A stretch of DNA of 60,428 nt. It comes from NORP181 sp047623555. Its GTDB lineage: Bacteria > Pseudomonadota > Alphaproteobacteria > Rhodobacterales > Rhodobacteraceae. Both the position numbers and the translations under genes were made by a program. The DNA lies in NCBI GenBank assembly GCA_047623555.1, contig JBLHMP010000012.1, positions 1-60,428 on the forward strand, read 5' to 3'. Shown here one piece after another: positions 16,704 to 25,280 of the stretch (its first letter is position 1; every line of letters begins with the position of its first letter). The notes under the pieces are model-generated. The model saw only the letters and a list, made by a program, of their open reading frames with translations, had not been told where the DNA came from and did no database searches.

Positions 16704-17816
16704 ATGCGGGTTTTTTGGATTTTGGTTTTGGCGGCAAGCCTTGGCGCCTGCGTGGACCGAACTCAATCACCAACCACGCCTGCCGCGCTTACCATTGGTT
16801 CAAACCAAACGATCTTTGTGGCGACCAGCCGCGAAGAAGCCAGTGATGGGCGATTTGGATTTGAACGCTCGGAACAACTAAGCCTGTTAGAGTACACTGT
16901 GTCCATCCCGCCATCTCATACGCTTGGCGGTTTGAAATTCGGATATGGCAAACCCGACCCACAAACAGAATTTGTCATTGCAGATCGGCATGAATTTGAC
17001 TCATCAAAGGCCTTTCAATCCCGGGTCCGTAAGGCGCTTGCAAAGCTGCCCCCAAAACACCGAGAAGTGACAGTTTTCGTTCACGGGTTTAACACTACTC
17101 AGGCTGAAACCGCATTTAGGGCGGCGCAATTGTCCCATGATCTGGAACAGCCGGGGCTGACTATAATTTATTCGTGGCCCAGTCAGGGCAAGGCGCTGGG
17201 ATATGTGTATGATAACGATAGCATGTTGTTTGCCCGCGACGGGCTTGAGCAACTCTTTCGTGGTCTAAACGCTACGGGTCCTATTCATGTGAATGTGGTT
17301 GCCCATTCATTAGGGGGCGCGCTTTTGATGGAAACCCTGCGCCAAATCGACATTCAAACGCCAGGGCTGGCGGCTCAGCTTGTTAATAGTGTTATCCTAA
17401 TATCCCCAGATTTGGATATCGAAGTATTTCGTCGCCAGATGAGCCGCTTGAAAAGAGCGCCGGACCCGTTTGTGATTTTTGTCTCTAAAAAGGACAAGGT
17501 TCTTAACGTGTCATCCATGTTGCGCGGAAAGGGACGTGTCAGGCTTGGAAACATCGATAACATTGAAAAAGTCAGCGACCTGCCCGTTGAAATCGTTGAT
17601 ACTACGGCATTTTCCGGCGACGCTGGGTCCACCCACTTCATCCTTGCGACCTCTCCGGCGTTGATTGCTTTGCTGAACAGACCTCAGGCGATAAACGATA
17701 CCTTCTATTCCGAAGACCTCTCGCTTGATAATTTTGTTCGCGGCCACACCGTTGCTGCTGGTGGTGGCAAAGCACTGCGCGTTGTCCTGTCTCCGGGAAT
17801 TGACGGCTCCGAATAG
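16704..17816 (+). CDS. DUF900-type alpha/beta hydrolase lipoprotein
   Basis: 370 residues from ATG 16704, picked for the GAGG seven bases upstream. A lipoprotein signal peptide with lipobox LGAC places it on the outer envelope. The hydrolase domain has the oxyanion strand VFVHGFNTT and the nucleophile elbow AHSLGGALL, typical of the DUF900 family. A candidate acid is in the I-S-P-D-L-D-I segment, and a histidine in G-S-T-H-F follows. The substrate is unknown; relatives are annotated only as esterase-like. No operon partner: hslU ends 54 bp before, and the MFS gene follows after 38 bp on the same strand. Confidence 0.8.
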   Translation: MRVFWILVLAASLGACVDRTQSPTTPAALTIGSNQTIFVATSREEASDGRFGFERSEQLSLLEYTVSIPPSHTLGGLKFGYGKPDPQTEFVIADRHEFDSSKAFQSRVRKALAKLPPKHREVTVFVHGFNTTQAETAFRAAQLSHDLEQPGLTIIYSWPSQGKALGYVYDNDSMLFARDGLEQLFRGLNATGPIHVNVVAHSLGGALLMETLRQIDIQTPGLAAQLVNSVILISPDLDIEVFRRQMSRLKRAPDPFVIFVSKKDKVLNVSSMLRGKGRVRLGNIDNIEKVSDLPVEIVDTTAFSGDAGSTHFILATSPALIALLNRPQAINDTFYSEDLSLDNFVRGHTVAAGGGKALRVVLSPGIDGSE

Positions 17817-17854
17817 GACTTGATTCATTTGACGGTGACAGGCACTGGTTTTTG

Positions 17855-19072
17855 ATGAACTTGTTAAATTACCTATCCCGAAATGCACCCTGGTTAGCGG
17901 CCGGTGGGTTATTGACGTTTCTGTCCAGCTTTGGGCAAACTTATTTCATCTCAATCTTTGCCGGCGAAATCCGCACCACCTATGACCTTAGCCATGGCGC
18001 CTGGGGCGGTATCTATACTATTGGCACCTCGGCCTCGGCCTTTGTGATGGTCTGGGCCGGTGGTCTGACTGATTCTTTCCGGGTGCGCACCCTTGGCCCA
18101 TTTGTTCTCATCGGCCTCGCAAGCGCCTGTTTAGCCATGGCCTTTAACTCATCGGTCTGGTTGCTGCCGGTGATCATTTTTGCCCTACGATTGTTCGGGC
18201 AAGGCATGTCCAGCCACATCGCTGTTGTCGCCATGAGCCGCTGGTTCACCACCACCCGTGGCCGCGCACTGTCCATCGCCGCGCTGGGGTTCGCAGTAGG
18301 CGAGGCTGTATTGCCGATCACTTTTGTCTCGCTACTCGGCTCGATTGACTGGCATCTGCTGTGGATTGTTGCCGCCTTTGTCTGCCTGATCTCCGGGCCT
18401 GTGCTGATATTGCTGCTCCGAAAGGAACGCACCCCACAATCCATGTCCAAAAGCAGCACCATCGCCGGAATGCAGGGCCGCAACTGGACCAGAATCGAGG
18501 CGCTAAAAAACCCGCTGTTCTGGTTTATGGTGCCCGGCCTGCTTGGCCCTTCTGCCTTTGGCACTGCGTTCTTTTTCCACCAGGTCCATTACGCCGAAAT
18601 CAAAGGCTGGACCCATGTCCAACTGGTATCAATGTTCCCGCTCTTTTCCGCCTTTGCCATCGTGTCGATGATCGCGTCGGGGTGGGCGCTGGATCGTTGG
18701 GGAACCGCCCGGCTGATGCCGTTTATCCAACTGCCGTTGGTTGCCTGTTTTCTGATCTTCTCTGCCACAACAACCCTGACCGGCGCACTGCTCGGGTTTC
18801 TGTTCTTTGCCATGGCCGTCGGCTCAAACAGCACAGTGCCAAACGCCTTTTGGGCCGAATTCTACGGAACCGCCCATATCGGATCAATCAAGGCGATGGC
18901 CGCCGCTGTCATGGTGTTCGGCTCGGCCCTCGGCCCGGGCATCACAGGCTATTTGATCGACGCAGGGGTCGGACTTGAACGCCAATTCATTGCAATCTCG
19001 GTCTATTTCCTATTCACTACCGCCATGATGTATATCGGAATCTCACGCTCGCGCCGCGAACCCGACTATTGA
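17855..19072 (+). CDS. Major facilitator superfamily transporter
   Basis: 405 residues with about 12 hydrophobic segments in two blocks of six, separated by a charged loop near 190-210 (LLRKERTPQSMSKSS). The first cytoplasmic loop has G-G-L-T-D-S-F-R and the equivalent loop of the second half has G-W-A-L-D-R-W-G, the MFS loop 2-3 signatures. It looks closest to the oxalate/monocarboxylate-type MFS subgroup, but substrate and direction of transport cannot be read from sequence. ATG 17855 is preferred over TTG 17852. Downstream it converges on the smr gene. Confidence 0.85.
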   Translation: MNLLNYLSRNAPWLAAGGLLTFLSSFGQTYFISIFAGEIRTTYDLSHGAWGGIYTIGTSASAFVMVWAGGLTDSFRVRTLGPFVLIGLASACLAMAFNSSVWLLPVIIFALRLFGQGMSSHIAVVAMSRWFTTTRGRALSIAALGFAVGEAVLPITFVSLLGSIDWHLLWIVAAFVCLISGPVLILLLRKERTPQSMSKSSTIAGMQGRNWTRIEALKNPLFWFMVPGLLGPSAFGTAFFFHQVHYAEIKGWTHVQLVSMFPLFSAFAIVSMIASGWALDRWGTARLMPFIQLPLVACFLIFSATTTLTGALLGFLFFAMAVGSNSTVPNAFWAEFYGTAHIGSIKAMAAAVMVFGSALGPGITGYLIDAGVGLERQFIAISVYFLFTTAMMYIGISRSRREPDY

Positions 19073-19090
19073 TCGCCGCTCTTTCTTCTT

Positions 19091-19117
19091 TCTAAAAATA
19101 TCCCCGCCGGAGGCACC
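19091..19117 (-). terminator. Rhodobacteraceae-type CCTCCGGCGG terminator repeat
   Basis: On the minus strand it reads GTGCCTCCGGCGGGGATATT, then TTT and an AGAAAGAAGAAAG tail. It starts a few bases after the smr stop codon. The same GCCTCCGGCGG, TATTTT, purine-rich tail layout occurs behind grpE at 37264-37296. I know this repeat as frequent in Rhodobacteraceae genomes at gene ends. Confidence 0.55.
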
Positions 19118-19122
19118 CGCGC

Positions 19123-19704
19123 TCAGCGCCCTTTGCGAAGGTAAACATAATACGCACCACCGCCCCCATGCGAAATATGCGCCTCGCTCACCTGCATCAC
19201 CGCCTGTGCAAGAGGTGGCGACGACAGCCAGTGCGGCAGTTGATTGCGCAAAATCCCGCGTGGCGCTGGCATCACTCCGTCATCCGGCCCCTTACGTCCC
19301 TTGCCCGTAATCACCAGAACCAACCGCTTACCCGATGCTTGGGCCGACAAAATAAACCGCGTTAACACCGGATGCGCGCGATCCATTGTCATGCCATGCA
19401 GATCGATCCGCCCTTCAGGCCGTAACTTGCCCCGTTTCATCCGGCCAAACGCCTTGCGATCCATCTGGACCGGCGCCTTAGCCAATCGATCGACAAGGGA
19501 TGGCATTAATGAATGCGCTACTGGGGTTCGCCTCGCCGTTTGACCAACTTCAAAACTGTCAAACCGCAATGTGGGCGTTTTTGTCGGCTTTGGTTTTGGC
19601 ATCACCCGCACCACTTTATTGTCTTGCGGATGCAGCCGCTCTGCCCGCTCTGCCACTTTGCGCCACAGATCAATTTCTTCGCTGGTCAGTTTTCGTCGAG
19701 ACAT
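19123..19704 (-). CDS. Smr/MutS2-domain DNA endonuclease-like protein
   Basis: 193 residues. The C-terminal Smr domain shows DLHGMTMDRAHPVL, VLVITGKGRKG and the terminal S-H-G-G-G-G-A-Y-Y-V-Y-L-R, the complete set of family motifs; the N-terminal half is basic and variable. Stand-alone Smr proteins have been shown to nick or cleave nucleic acid in some species; a cellular role here is not evident. Its ATG overlaps the mltA stop by one base, so it is the distal gene of a timA-like - mltA - smr operon. Confidence 0.88.
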   Translation of the reverse strand: MSRRKLTSEEIDLWRKVAERAERLHPQDNKVVRVMPKPKPTKTPTLRFDSFEVGQTARRTPVAHSLMPSLVDRLAKAPVQMDRKAFGRMKRGKLRPEGRIDLHGMTMDRAHPVLTRFILSAQASGKRLVLVITGKGRKGPDDGVMPAPRGILRNQLPHWLSSPPLAQAVMQVSEAHISHGGGGAYYVYLRKGR

Positions 19705-20744
19705 CAGATATCATCCGGCAACATGGCATAGGCCCGCTGAATCGGCATTAACACAATCATCCGCCCCGGATCACGCAATTGCCCCGCGGCCTCGCCCGCC
19801 AGATCGCCAGTGCCAAAAAAAACATCAGCCCGTTGCGCACCCTTGATCGCCGAACCCGTGTCCTGCGCAATCATCAACCGTCGAATCGGCAATTTTCCGT
19901 CTTTTTCCAGCCAAACAGGCGCACCCAATGGAGTAAACTTTGGATCAACCGCCACCGATCGCAGCGTTGTAATCGACCGATTCATTGCTCCGCGCGGTCC
20001 TTGGTCCGACGAAATGTTGCGCAATTCGCGGAAAAATACATAGGACGGATTGTGAAACAACAACTCTCGCCCCGCATCCGGGTTACGCCGCACCCAATTT
20101 TTAATCACCTGTGCGCTGACCTGATGCGCGTTGTAAATACCGCGCCGCACCAGCTCAACTCCAATTGAGCGATATGAATGACCGTTAAAGCCACCATAAC
20201 CGACCCGAATAGTCTGCCCACCCGGCAACCGAATACGGCCCGATCCCTGAATTTGTAGGAAAAAAAGCTCAACCGGATCATCGACCCAGGCGATTTCTAG
20301 ACCGCGATTTGCCATCGCCGCGCCGGTCCGAATTTGCCGCCGCGTTAACCAGGGGTTTGCAGACCGCGCCTCTGGGGGCATTTTGTAAACCGGATAGCGA
20401 AACCGCGACGATTGCCGTCGCGATCCTTCCAGTTCAGGTTCAAAATAGCCAGTAAACAGCGGATTGGCGCCATCAGTGATCAGCACGGGCCGAAAAAAAA
20501 GCTCAAAAAACGACCGGGCATTTTCGGGTTTTTGCGACTTGGCCACAGCACATAGGGTCGCCCAATCAGGCTCGTCCATATCTTTGCAAGTGTTCAGAAA
20601 CACCGTCAAAGCGGCGGTGTGGTCGTCTCTGGACCATTGGTCCAGATCTTCAAATTTCAGGATTTCAACGCTGGTTTCGGCATTGCCTCCGGTGGCGGCC
20701 ATCAGGGCCACCGCCAGAACCGCCGCCCGCAGCGCACGGTTCAT
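19704..20744 (-). CDS. mltA: Membrane-bound lytic murein transglycosylase A
   Basis: 346 residues from ATG 20742-20744. A signal peptide (MNRALRAAVLAVALMAATGGNAE) without a lipobox cysteine suggests a periplasmic rather than lipid-anchored form. The MltA barrel has FTGYFEPELEGS and WVDDPVELFFLQIQGSGR, and the C-terminal 3D domain carries its conserved aspartates in AQDTGSAIKGAQRADVFFG. It cleaves glycan strands, releasing 1,6-anhydro-muropeptides, which is consistent with the amgK-murU recycling genes nearby. The start overlaps the end of the Tim44-like gene by 4 bp. Confidence 0.93.
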   Translation of the reverse strand: MNRALRAAVLAVALMAATGGNAETSVEILKFEDLDQWSRDDHTAALTVFLNTCKDMDEPDWATLCAVAKSQKPENARSFFELFFRPVLITDGANPLFTGYFEPELEGSRRQSSRFRYPVYKMPPEARSANPWLTRRQIRTGAAMANRGLEIAWVDDPVELFFLQIQGSGRIRLPGGQTIRVGYGGFNGHSYRSIGVELVRRGIYNAHQVSAQVIKNWVRRNPDAGRELLFHNPSYVFFRELRNISSDQGPRGAMNRSITTLRSVAVDPKFTPLGAPVWLEKDGKLPIRRLMIAQDTGSAIKGAQRADVFFGTGDLAGEAAGQLRDPGRMIVLMPIQRAYAMLPDDI

Positions 20745-21397
20745 CCGTCCGTAGCAACCAGCAGCCAATTGGGATTATCCGCACCCATCGTTCGGGCAAA
20801 GGTCCAGGTATCTTTTTGCTTTTTCAGCGCAGTTTCATCGCCTTCTATGATGTCACCACCCTTGTCACGCACCACCGAAGTCAGTTCAGCAACAAAGCGC
20901 ATGGTGATTTCGCCAACATTGCTATCTTTGTCGAATTTCACATTCTGAATTGAAACTTCGCGTACTCCGCCAAATTCGGCCTCGATCTTCAGGCCTTGAT
21001 CTTCGCGCGCCGCGACCACCTCAACAAAGGTTTCAAACACGTCTTCGGCAAGGAATGGCTGAATGTCATTCAGATCACCGCGTTCGAATCCCATCAAAAT
21101 CATTTCATAGGCACCACGGGCGCCCTGAACAAAATCTGACACAGAAAAGCTTGGTTCGATCCGCTTCATCGACGCCAAATCAAGGGCCTGCGGACTTTCT
21201 GCATCAACGTGATCGGTAATATCATGGTCGGGCCCGCCTTCGATTACCTCGAATTCGGGTCGCTTTCTCGCGGTGGATTCCTGCGAAACCGGAGGCTTTT
21301 CAAAGCCATCGCGCGTGCCTAGCACGTTTTTCAAGCGTAAAATCAGGAACACGGCAATGCCGGCCAGTACCAAAAGCTGGATCATGGGCGAATTCAT
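20741..21397 (-). CDS. Tim44/TimA-family membrane-associated protein
   Basis: 218 residues. One N-terminal membrane segment (5-23) and a charged linker precede the Tim44-like domain (about 85-215), with FVQGARGAYEMILMGFERGD and W-T-F-A-R near the end. Mitochondrial Tim44 recruits Hsp70 to the import pore; the bacterial relatives are membrane proteins of uncertain role, often annotated as putative adaptor. It leads the leftward operon with mltA and smr and is divergent from fxsA and close to secB, a neighbourhood that hints at protein export or folding at the membrane. Confidence 0.85.
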   Translation of the reverse strand: MNSPMIQLLVLAGIAVFLILRLKNVLGTRDGFEKPPVSQESTARKRPEFEVIEGGPDHDITDHVDAESPQALDLASMKRIEPSFSVSDFVQGARGAYEMILMGFERGDLNDIQPFLAEDVFETFVEVVAAREDQGLKIEAEFGGVREVSIQNVKFDKDSNVGEITMRFVAELTSVVRDKGGDIIEGDETALKKQKDTWTFARTMGADNPNWLLVATDG

Positions 21398-21505
21398 TTG
21401 AACCTCTTATAGGGCAGTGGGCTTTGTAACCCGCACGTCTTGCACTTATGTATGGGACGGGCGAGATCAAGTCCACCGCCCAAGCACCATAAAGGAAGTG
21501 CCTAA

Positions 21506-21988
21506 ATGTATCTGTTTATTGCTTTTGTCCTAGTCCCGATTATCGAGATCGCCCTGTTTGTCGAAGTTGGTGGTGCAATCGGCTTGTGGCCAACGCTTGC
21601 AATTGTCATTCTCACGGCGTTTCTTGGTTCGTGGTTGGTTCGGACACAGGGGCGACTGGCCTTGCAAGAATTGCAGGCGTCGTTTTCAACGATGAAAGAT
21701 CCGACCGGACCTTTGGTTCATGGAGCCATGATTTTGATAGCCGGTGTTTTGCTTTTGGTACCGGGGTTTTTCACCGATGCAATTGGCTTTGCCCTGTTGC
21801 TCCCACCTGTGCGGATGGCTGTGTTCCGGTTTTTGCGGGGACGCATCAATGTGCAGGGGTTCCAGACCAATATACGACCCGGGTTTCCCGGCGGCGACAT
21901 TATCGACGGTGACTTTGAAGAGGTCCAACCAACCAACCCGACACCGGGTAAGCCCTCTGGTTGGGTAGAAGGTCCTGACCGGCATTGA
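21506..21988 (+). CDS. fxsA: FxsA family membrane protein
   Basis: 160 residues. Two hydrophobic hairpins (about 1-45 and 70-105) with PIIEIALFVEVGGAIGLWP and W-L-V-R-T-Q-G near residue 45 are typical for FxsA. In E. coli, overproduction of FxsA relieves F-plasmid exclusion of phage T7; the normal function is unknown. The tail is soluble and rich in Pro and Gly. AAGGAAG lies before the ATG. Upstream of secB with a 57-bp gap. Confidence 0.88.
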   Translation: MYLFIAFVLVPIIEIALFVEVGGAIGLWPTLAIVILTAFLGSWLVRTQGRLALQELQASFSTMKDPTGPLVHGAMILIAGVLLLVPGFFTDAIGFALLLPPVRMAVFRFLRGRINVQGFQTNIRPGFPGGDIIDGDFEEVQPTNPTPGKPSGWVEGPDRH

Positions 21989-22045
21989 GATGATTTCGAT
22001 GACCTGATAAGTAGCAACTAACGTATTGTTTAAAGGAGTATTACA

Positions 22046-22567
22046 ATGGCCGAAAATGGCGCAGCAGACCCACAGCAACCCCCACAGGTTCAAATGAAAA
22101 TTCTCGGTCAATTTGTCCGGGATTTGTCATTTGAAAATGTCATGGCGCAAAAAGGCGGCACTGGCGAAGTACAGCCAAACGTCAGCGTTCAGGTTAACAT
22201 GGACGCGAAAAAGCGCCCTACCGAGAATCAGTACGAAGTTATGGTCTCGCTGAAAATAGATTCAAAAGCCAAAGAAAGCGGCGAGCAATTGTTCCTGATG
22301 GAGCTGGAGTACGCCGGAATATTTTTGGTCGAAGGCGTGAAGGACGACCAGCTTCATCCGTTTTTGCTCATCGAATGCCCTCGCATGTTGTTCCCGTTTT
22401 TGCGCCGTATTGTCAGCGACATTACCCGGGACGGCGGCTATCCATCGCTTAATTTGGAAAACATAGATTTCATGCAAATCTATCGGGACAATGTTACCCG
22501 TCTGCAGGCGGCTCAGGCTGCCAAGGCTGAAAAAGACGACGACGGTTCAAACACCGCTGACGCCTAA
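22046..22567 (+). CDS. secB: Protein-export chaperone SecB
   Basis: 173 residues. The SecB core is clear: QFVRDLSFENV, then V-S-V-Q-V-N-M-D, LMELEYAGIF and CPRMLFPFLRRIVSDITRDGGYPSLNLENIDF. The C-terminus is long, charged and probably disordered (KAEKDDDGSNTADA). It forms a tetramer that keeps preproteins unfolded and passes them to SecA. A strong AAGGAG precedes the ATG. The dnaQ gene converges from the other side. Confidence 0.96.
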   Translation: MAENGAADPQQPPQVQMKILGQFVRDLSFENVMAQKGGTGEVQPNVSVQVNMDAKKRPTENQYEVMVSLKIDSKAKESGEQLFLMELEYAGIFLVEGVKDDQLHPFLLIECPRMLFPFLRRIVSDITRDGGYPSLNLENIDFMQIYRDNVTRLQAAQAAKAEKDDDGSNTADA

Positions 22568-22574
22568 GTGGTTG

Positions 22575-22597
22575 GCGCACCTGTATTTCAGGCGCGC
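22575..22597. terminator. Possible two-way hairpin between secB and dnaQ
   Basis: GCGCACCTG and CAGGCGCGC pair over 8 of 9 positions around the loop TATTT. It sits between two convergent stop codons and overlaps the dnaQ stop. It lacks a T-run on either side, so it may only block read-through weakly. Confidence 0.3.
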
Positions 22598-23268
22598 TTC
22601 CATAGGGCATTGTCGCCCATTTTTTCAACAAATTCGGTATGCGCCGCCCGTTCCTTGTCGCTAATACGCGATGGCAACGGTGTTGCGCGCGCCGTCGCCC
22701 GCCAGTCTGATCCACCAGCGTTGGCGCCATGACCCACGGACAGGCCAAAATCTGGCTGTCGACCACCAATCAGCTCAAGGTACACTTCGGCCAGGATTTC
22801 GGAGTCAAGCAACGCGCCGTGTAGCGTTCGGGACGTGTTATCAATGCCAAACCGGCGACATAGTGCATCCAAAGACGCAGGCGAACCGGGAAATTTTTTA
22901 CGTGCGATGGCCAGCGTATCAAGCGCCTGTTCCCAGGGCAGTTTTGGCAGCCCCATCCAACCCAATTCGGCATTCAGGAACTTCATATCAAACGCAGCGT
23001 TGTGAATGACCAGCTTTGAGTCGCCAATAAAGTCCAGAAACGCCTGACCGATTTGGGCAAACTTGGGCTTATCGCGCAGAAAATCATCGCCCAACCCGTG
23101 TACCTCGAACGCCTCGTTTGGCATTCCGCGTTCCGGGTTGATATATTGGTGATAGGTTTCGCCAGTAGCAACGTGATTGTGCAACTCAACAGCACCGATC
23201 TCAACGATGCGATCGCCAGATTCAGGTTCAAACCCGGTGGTTTCTGTGTCTAGTACGATTTCACGCAT
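22588..23268 (-). CDS. dnaQ: DNA polymerase III epsilon subunit (proofreading exonuclease)
   Basis: 226 residues from ATG 23266-23268. DEDDh exonuclease motifs are ExoI LDTETTG (D7, E9), ExoII HNAAFDMKFLNAEL, and ExoIII with H-G-A-L-L-D-S-E. The C-terminal 40 residues carry the region that binds the polymerase alpha subunit. It corrects replication errors as part of the core polymerase. Its start overlaps the coaE end by 8 bp; dnaQ is the last gene of the maf-aroE-coaE-dnaQ operon that runs leftward from oriC. Confidence 0.95.
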   Translation of the reverse strand: MREIVLDTETTGFEPESGDRIVEIGAVELHNHVATGETYHQYINPERGMPNEAFEVHGLGDDFLRDKPKFAQIGQAFLDFIGDSKLVIHNAAFDMKFLNAELGWMGLPKLPWEQALDTLAIARKKFPGSPASLDALCRRFGIDNTSRTLHGALLDSEILAEVYLELIGGRQPDFGLSVGHGANAGGSDWRATARATPLPSRISDKERAAHTEFVEKMGDNALWKRA

Positions 23269-23854
23269 TACCAAGTCCTGCCCTGATTTTGGCCACAATA
23301 TCACCAACCTGCTGGCATGCATGATCCAATGTGTCGGTGATAATTACATAATCTGCCCGGTCCCGTTTGTCCGCATCCGGCATCTGTTTGGACCGGATTA
23401 GTTCAAACTGGGCTTTGCTCATCGTGCCGCGCTCTAACACCCGTTTTTCCTGTAATTCGCCTGAAACAGACACACATACAACCGCATCCATGCGTTTATT
23501 GCCGCCGGTTTCAAACAGCAGCGGAATGTCAAAAACCAGAATGTCAGCCGTTGCGTTTTTTCTGAATTCGGCTCGATCCACAGCGACCAAAGGATGTACA
23601 ATTTCCTCAATCGTTTTCAGCGCCGTTGGGTCCCGGCCGATAGTGTTGCGCAAAACATCCCGGCTCACTTGGTCATCAACAATAGCATCGGGAAACGCGG
23701 CCAGCATTGGCGCAACGGCGGCGCCACCTTTGGCGTACAGTCGGTGAACCGCGGCGTCAGCGTCCCAAACCTGGCAACCTTTGTCGATAAACATCTGCGC
23801 TGTGGTACTTTTGCCCATCCCAATCGAGCCGGTCAGCCCCAAAAGAAAGCTCAT
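23261..23854 (-). CDS. coaE: Dephospho-CoA kinase
   Basis: 197 residues from ATG 23852-23854. Walker A is GSIGMGKST (9-17), and the CoA-binding region has VWDADAAVHRLYA, H-P-L-V-A and VFDIPLLFETG. It phosphorylates the ribose of dephospho-CoA, the last step of CoA synthesis. It overlaps aroE by 4 bp and dnaQ by 8 bp. Confidence 0.95.
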   Translation of the reverse strand: MSFLLGLTGSIGMGKSTTAQMFIDKGCQVWDADAAVHRLYAKGGAAVAPMLAAFPDAIVDDQVSRDVLRNTIGRDPTALKTIEEIVHPLVAVDRAEFRKNATADILVFDIPLLFETGGNKRMDAVVCVSVSGELQEKRVLERGTMSKAQFELIRSKQMPDADKRDRADYVIITDTLDHACQQVGDIVAKIRAGLGNA

Positions 23855-24684
23855 CTTAGGGCGGCAGCGCGGGTCGCGACATCGACTTCGGGGCGGGGGC
23901 CAAACCAACGTTCAAATCCCGGAACCGCCTGATGTAATAACATGCCCAAACCATCGACCGTCCTGCAGCCAACTTCGGCCGCCGTTTGCAGCAAATGCGT
24001 TTTAAGAGGTGCATAAACCAAATCCGTCACCACGGTTTCCGGGCGCAACCCGTCCAGAGGCACACGCAATTCTGGTTTACCAACCATGCCCAACGGCGTT
24101 GTATTCACCAAAAGAGCGGCTTCCTCGATGACATTTCCGGCCTGAACCCAGTCAATAACAGTAAGGCGATGACCAAAATCTTCGCGAAGCTTGTCCGCGC
24201 GCACCCGGGTGCGATTGGTGATCAATATTTCTTCGACACCGGCATCCAGCAACGATGCAACAACGGCACGCGATGAACCACCAGCGCCCAGAACAACGGC
24301 GGGGCCCGCCTTGGGGTTCCAATCCGAAATGCCATTGCGCAGGTTTTCGATAAACCCGTAACCATCTGTATTATCGGCGTGAATTTTACCATCTGCCCGG
24401 AAAATCAACGTATTGGCCGCGCCGATCAGTATTGCACGATCAGTAACCTGATCGGCCAGCCTCATCACCGCCTCTTTGTGCGGAATGGTCACGTTAACAC
24501 CGACAAAACCCATCTGAGGTAAGGTACGAATGACCTGTTCAAGGTTTTCGCGCGACACGTCCATAGGTATATAGTGCCCTTGGATACCATGCGTGTTCAG
24601 CCAGTGCCGATGCAACTGTGGTGATTTGGAATGGGCGACCGGCGATCCGATCACACCTGCCAGTGGAATTCGCACTAGTGTCAT
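23851..24684 (-). CDS. aroE: Shikimate dehydrogenase
   Basis: 277 residues. Substrate-binding SKSPQLHRHW, the catalytic lysine in NVTIPHKE, the aspartate in NTDGYGF, and the NADP-binding VLGAGGSSRAV followed by N-R-T-R-V-R-A are all present. It reduces 3-dehydroshikimate to shikimate in aromatic amino-acid synthesis. Start and stop overlap maf and coaE by 4 bp each. Confidence 0.95.
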   Translation of the reverse strand: MTLVRIPLAGVIGSPVAHSKSPQLHRHWLNTHGIQGHYIPMDVSRENLEQVIRTLPQMGFVGVNVTIPHKEAVMRLADQVTDRAILIGAANTLIFRADGKIHADNTDGYGFIENLRNGISDWNPKAGPAVVLGAGGSSRAVVASLLDAGVEEILITNRTRVRADKLREDFGHRLTVIDWVQAGNVIEEAALLVNTTPLGMVGKPELRVPLDGLRPETVVTDLVYAPLKTHLLQTAAEVGCRTVDGLGMLLHQAVPGFERWFGPRPEVDVATRAAALR

Positions 24685-25280
24685 TGCTCTATGATGCCCC
24701 GTACTGTCAGATACTCAAGTATTTCTAACAATGGCATACCCAAAACGTGAAAGTAATCCCCTTCGATTCGGGAAAACAGCCGCACACCCTCCTGTTCCAG
24801 CATATAGGCGCCGACCGCATGGCCAATTTCAGGCCAATTCCGCTCTACGTAGCCCTGTAAATAGGCATCAGAAGCCGCGCGCATGTGCAACGTGACACGA
24901 CCCACATGGCGCCACACAGGTTTACCATCCTCATATATCACAGCGGCTGAAAACAGCCGATGACGTTTGCCGCGCATTGATTTCAGCTGGGCAAGCGCCT
25001 CATCCGGGGATTGTGGTTTGGACAGCAGCGTCCCGTCAAAATCCAGTACCTGATCACTACCAAGAACCAAAGACCCGGGCGTCTTGTCGCTTATCTTACC
25101 GGCTTTCATCTCGGCCAGCGCATCAGCGATGTCGCGTGGGCTGATGTCTTCGGCGATCAGCGACTGTTTGATCGACTGCTCGTCGATACGCGGCAGCTGA
25201 ACCGAAAACGCAACACCCGCATTTTTCAAAAGCTGCGCCCGAATGGCAGAACCTGAGGCAAGGACAAGAGGTATAGGCAT
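24681..25280 (-). CDS. maf: Maf-family nucleoside triphosphate pyrophosphatase
   Basis: 199 residues from ATG 25278-25280. The N-terminal nucleotide loop LASGSAIRAQLL varies the usual ASxSPRR motif, keeping the final arginine. LGSDQVLDFDG supplies the metal-binding acidic residues, and the C-terminal Y-M-L-E-Q-E-G and I-E-G-D-Y complete the family set. Maf proteins hydrolyse modified or canonical pyrimidine triphosphates. First gene left of the putative oriC; its start codon abuts a DnaA-box-like 9-mer. Confidence 0.92.
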   Translation of the reverse strand: MPIPLVLASGSAIRAQLLKNAGVAFSVQLPRIDEQSIKQSLIAEDISPRDIADALAEMKAGKISDKTPGSLVLGSDQVLDFDGTLLSKPQSPDEALAQLKSMRGKRHRLFSAAVIYEDGKPVWRHVGRVTLHMRAASDAYLQGYVERNWPEIGHAVGAYMLEQEGVRLFSRIEGDYFHVLGMPLLEILEYLTVRGIIEQ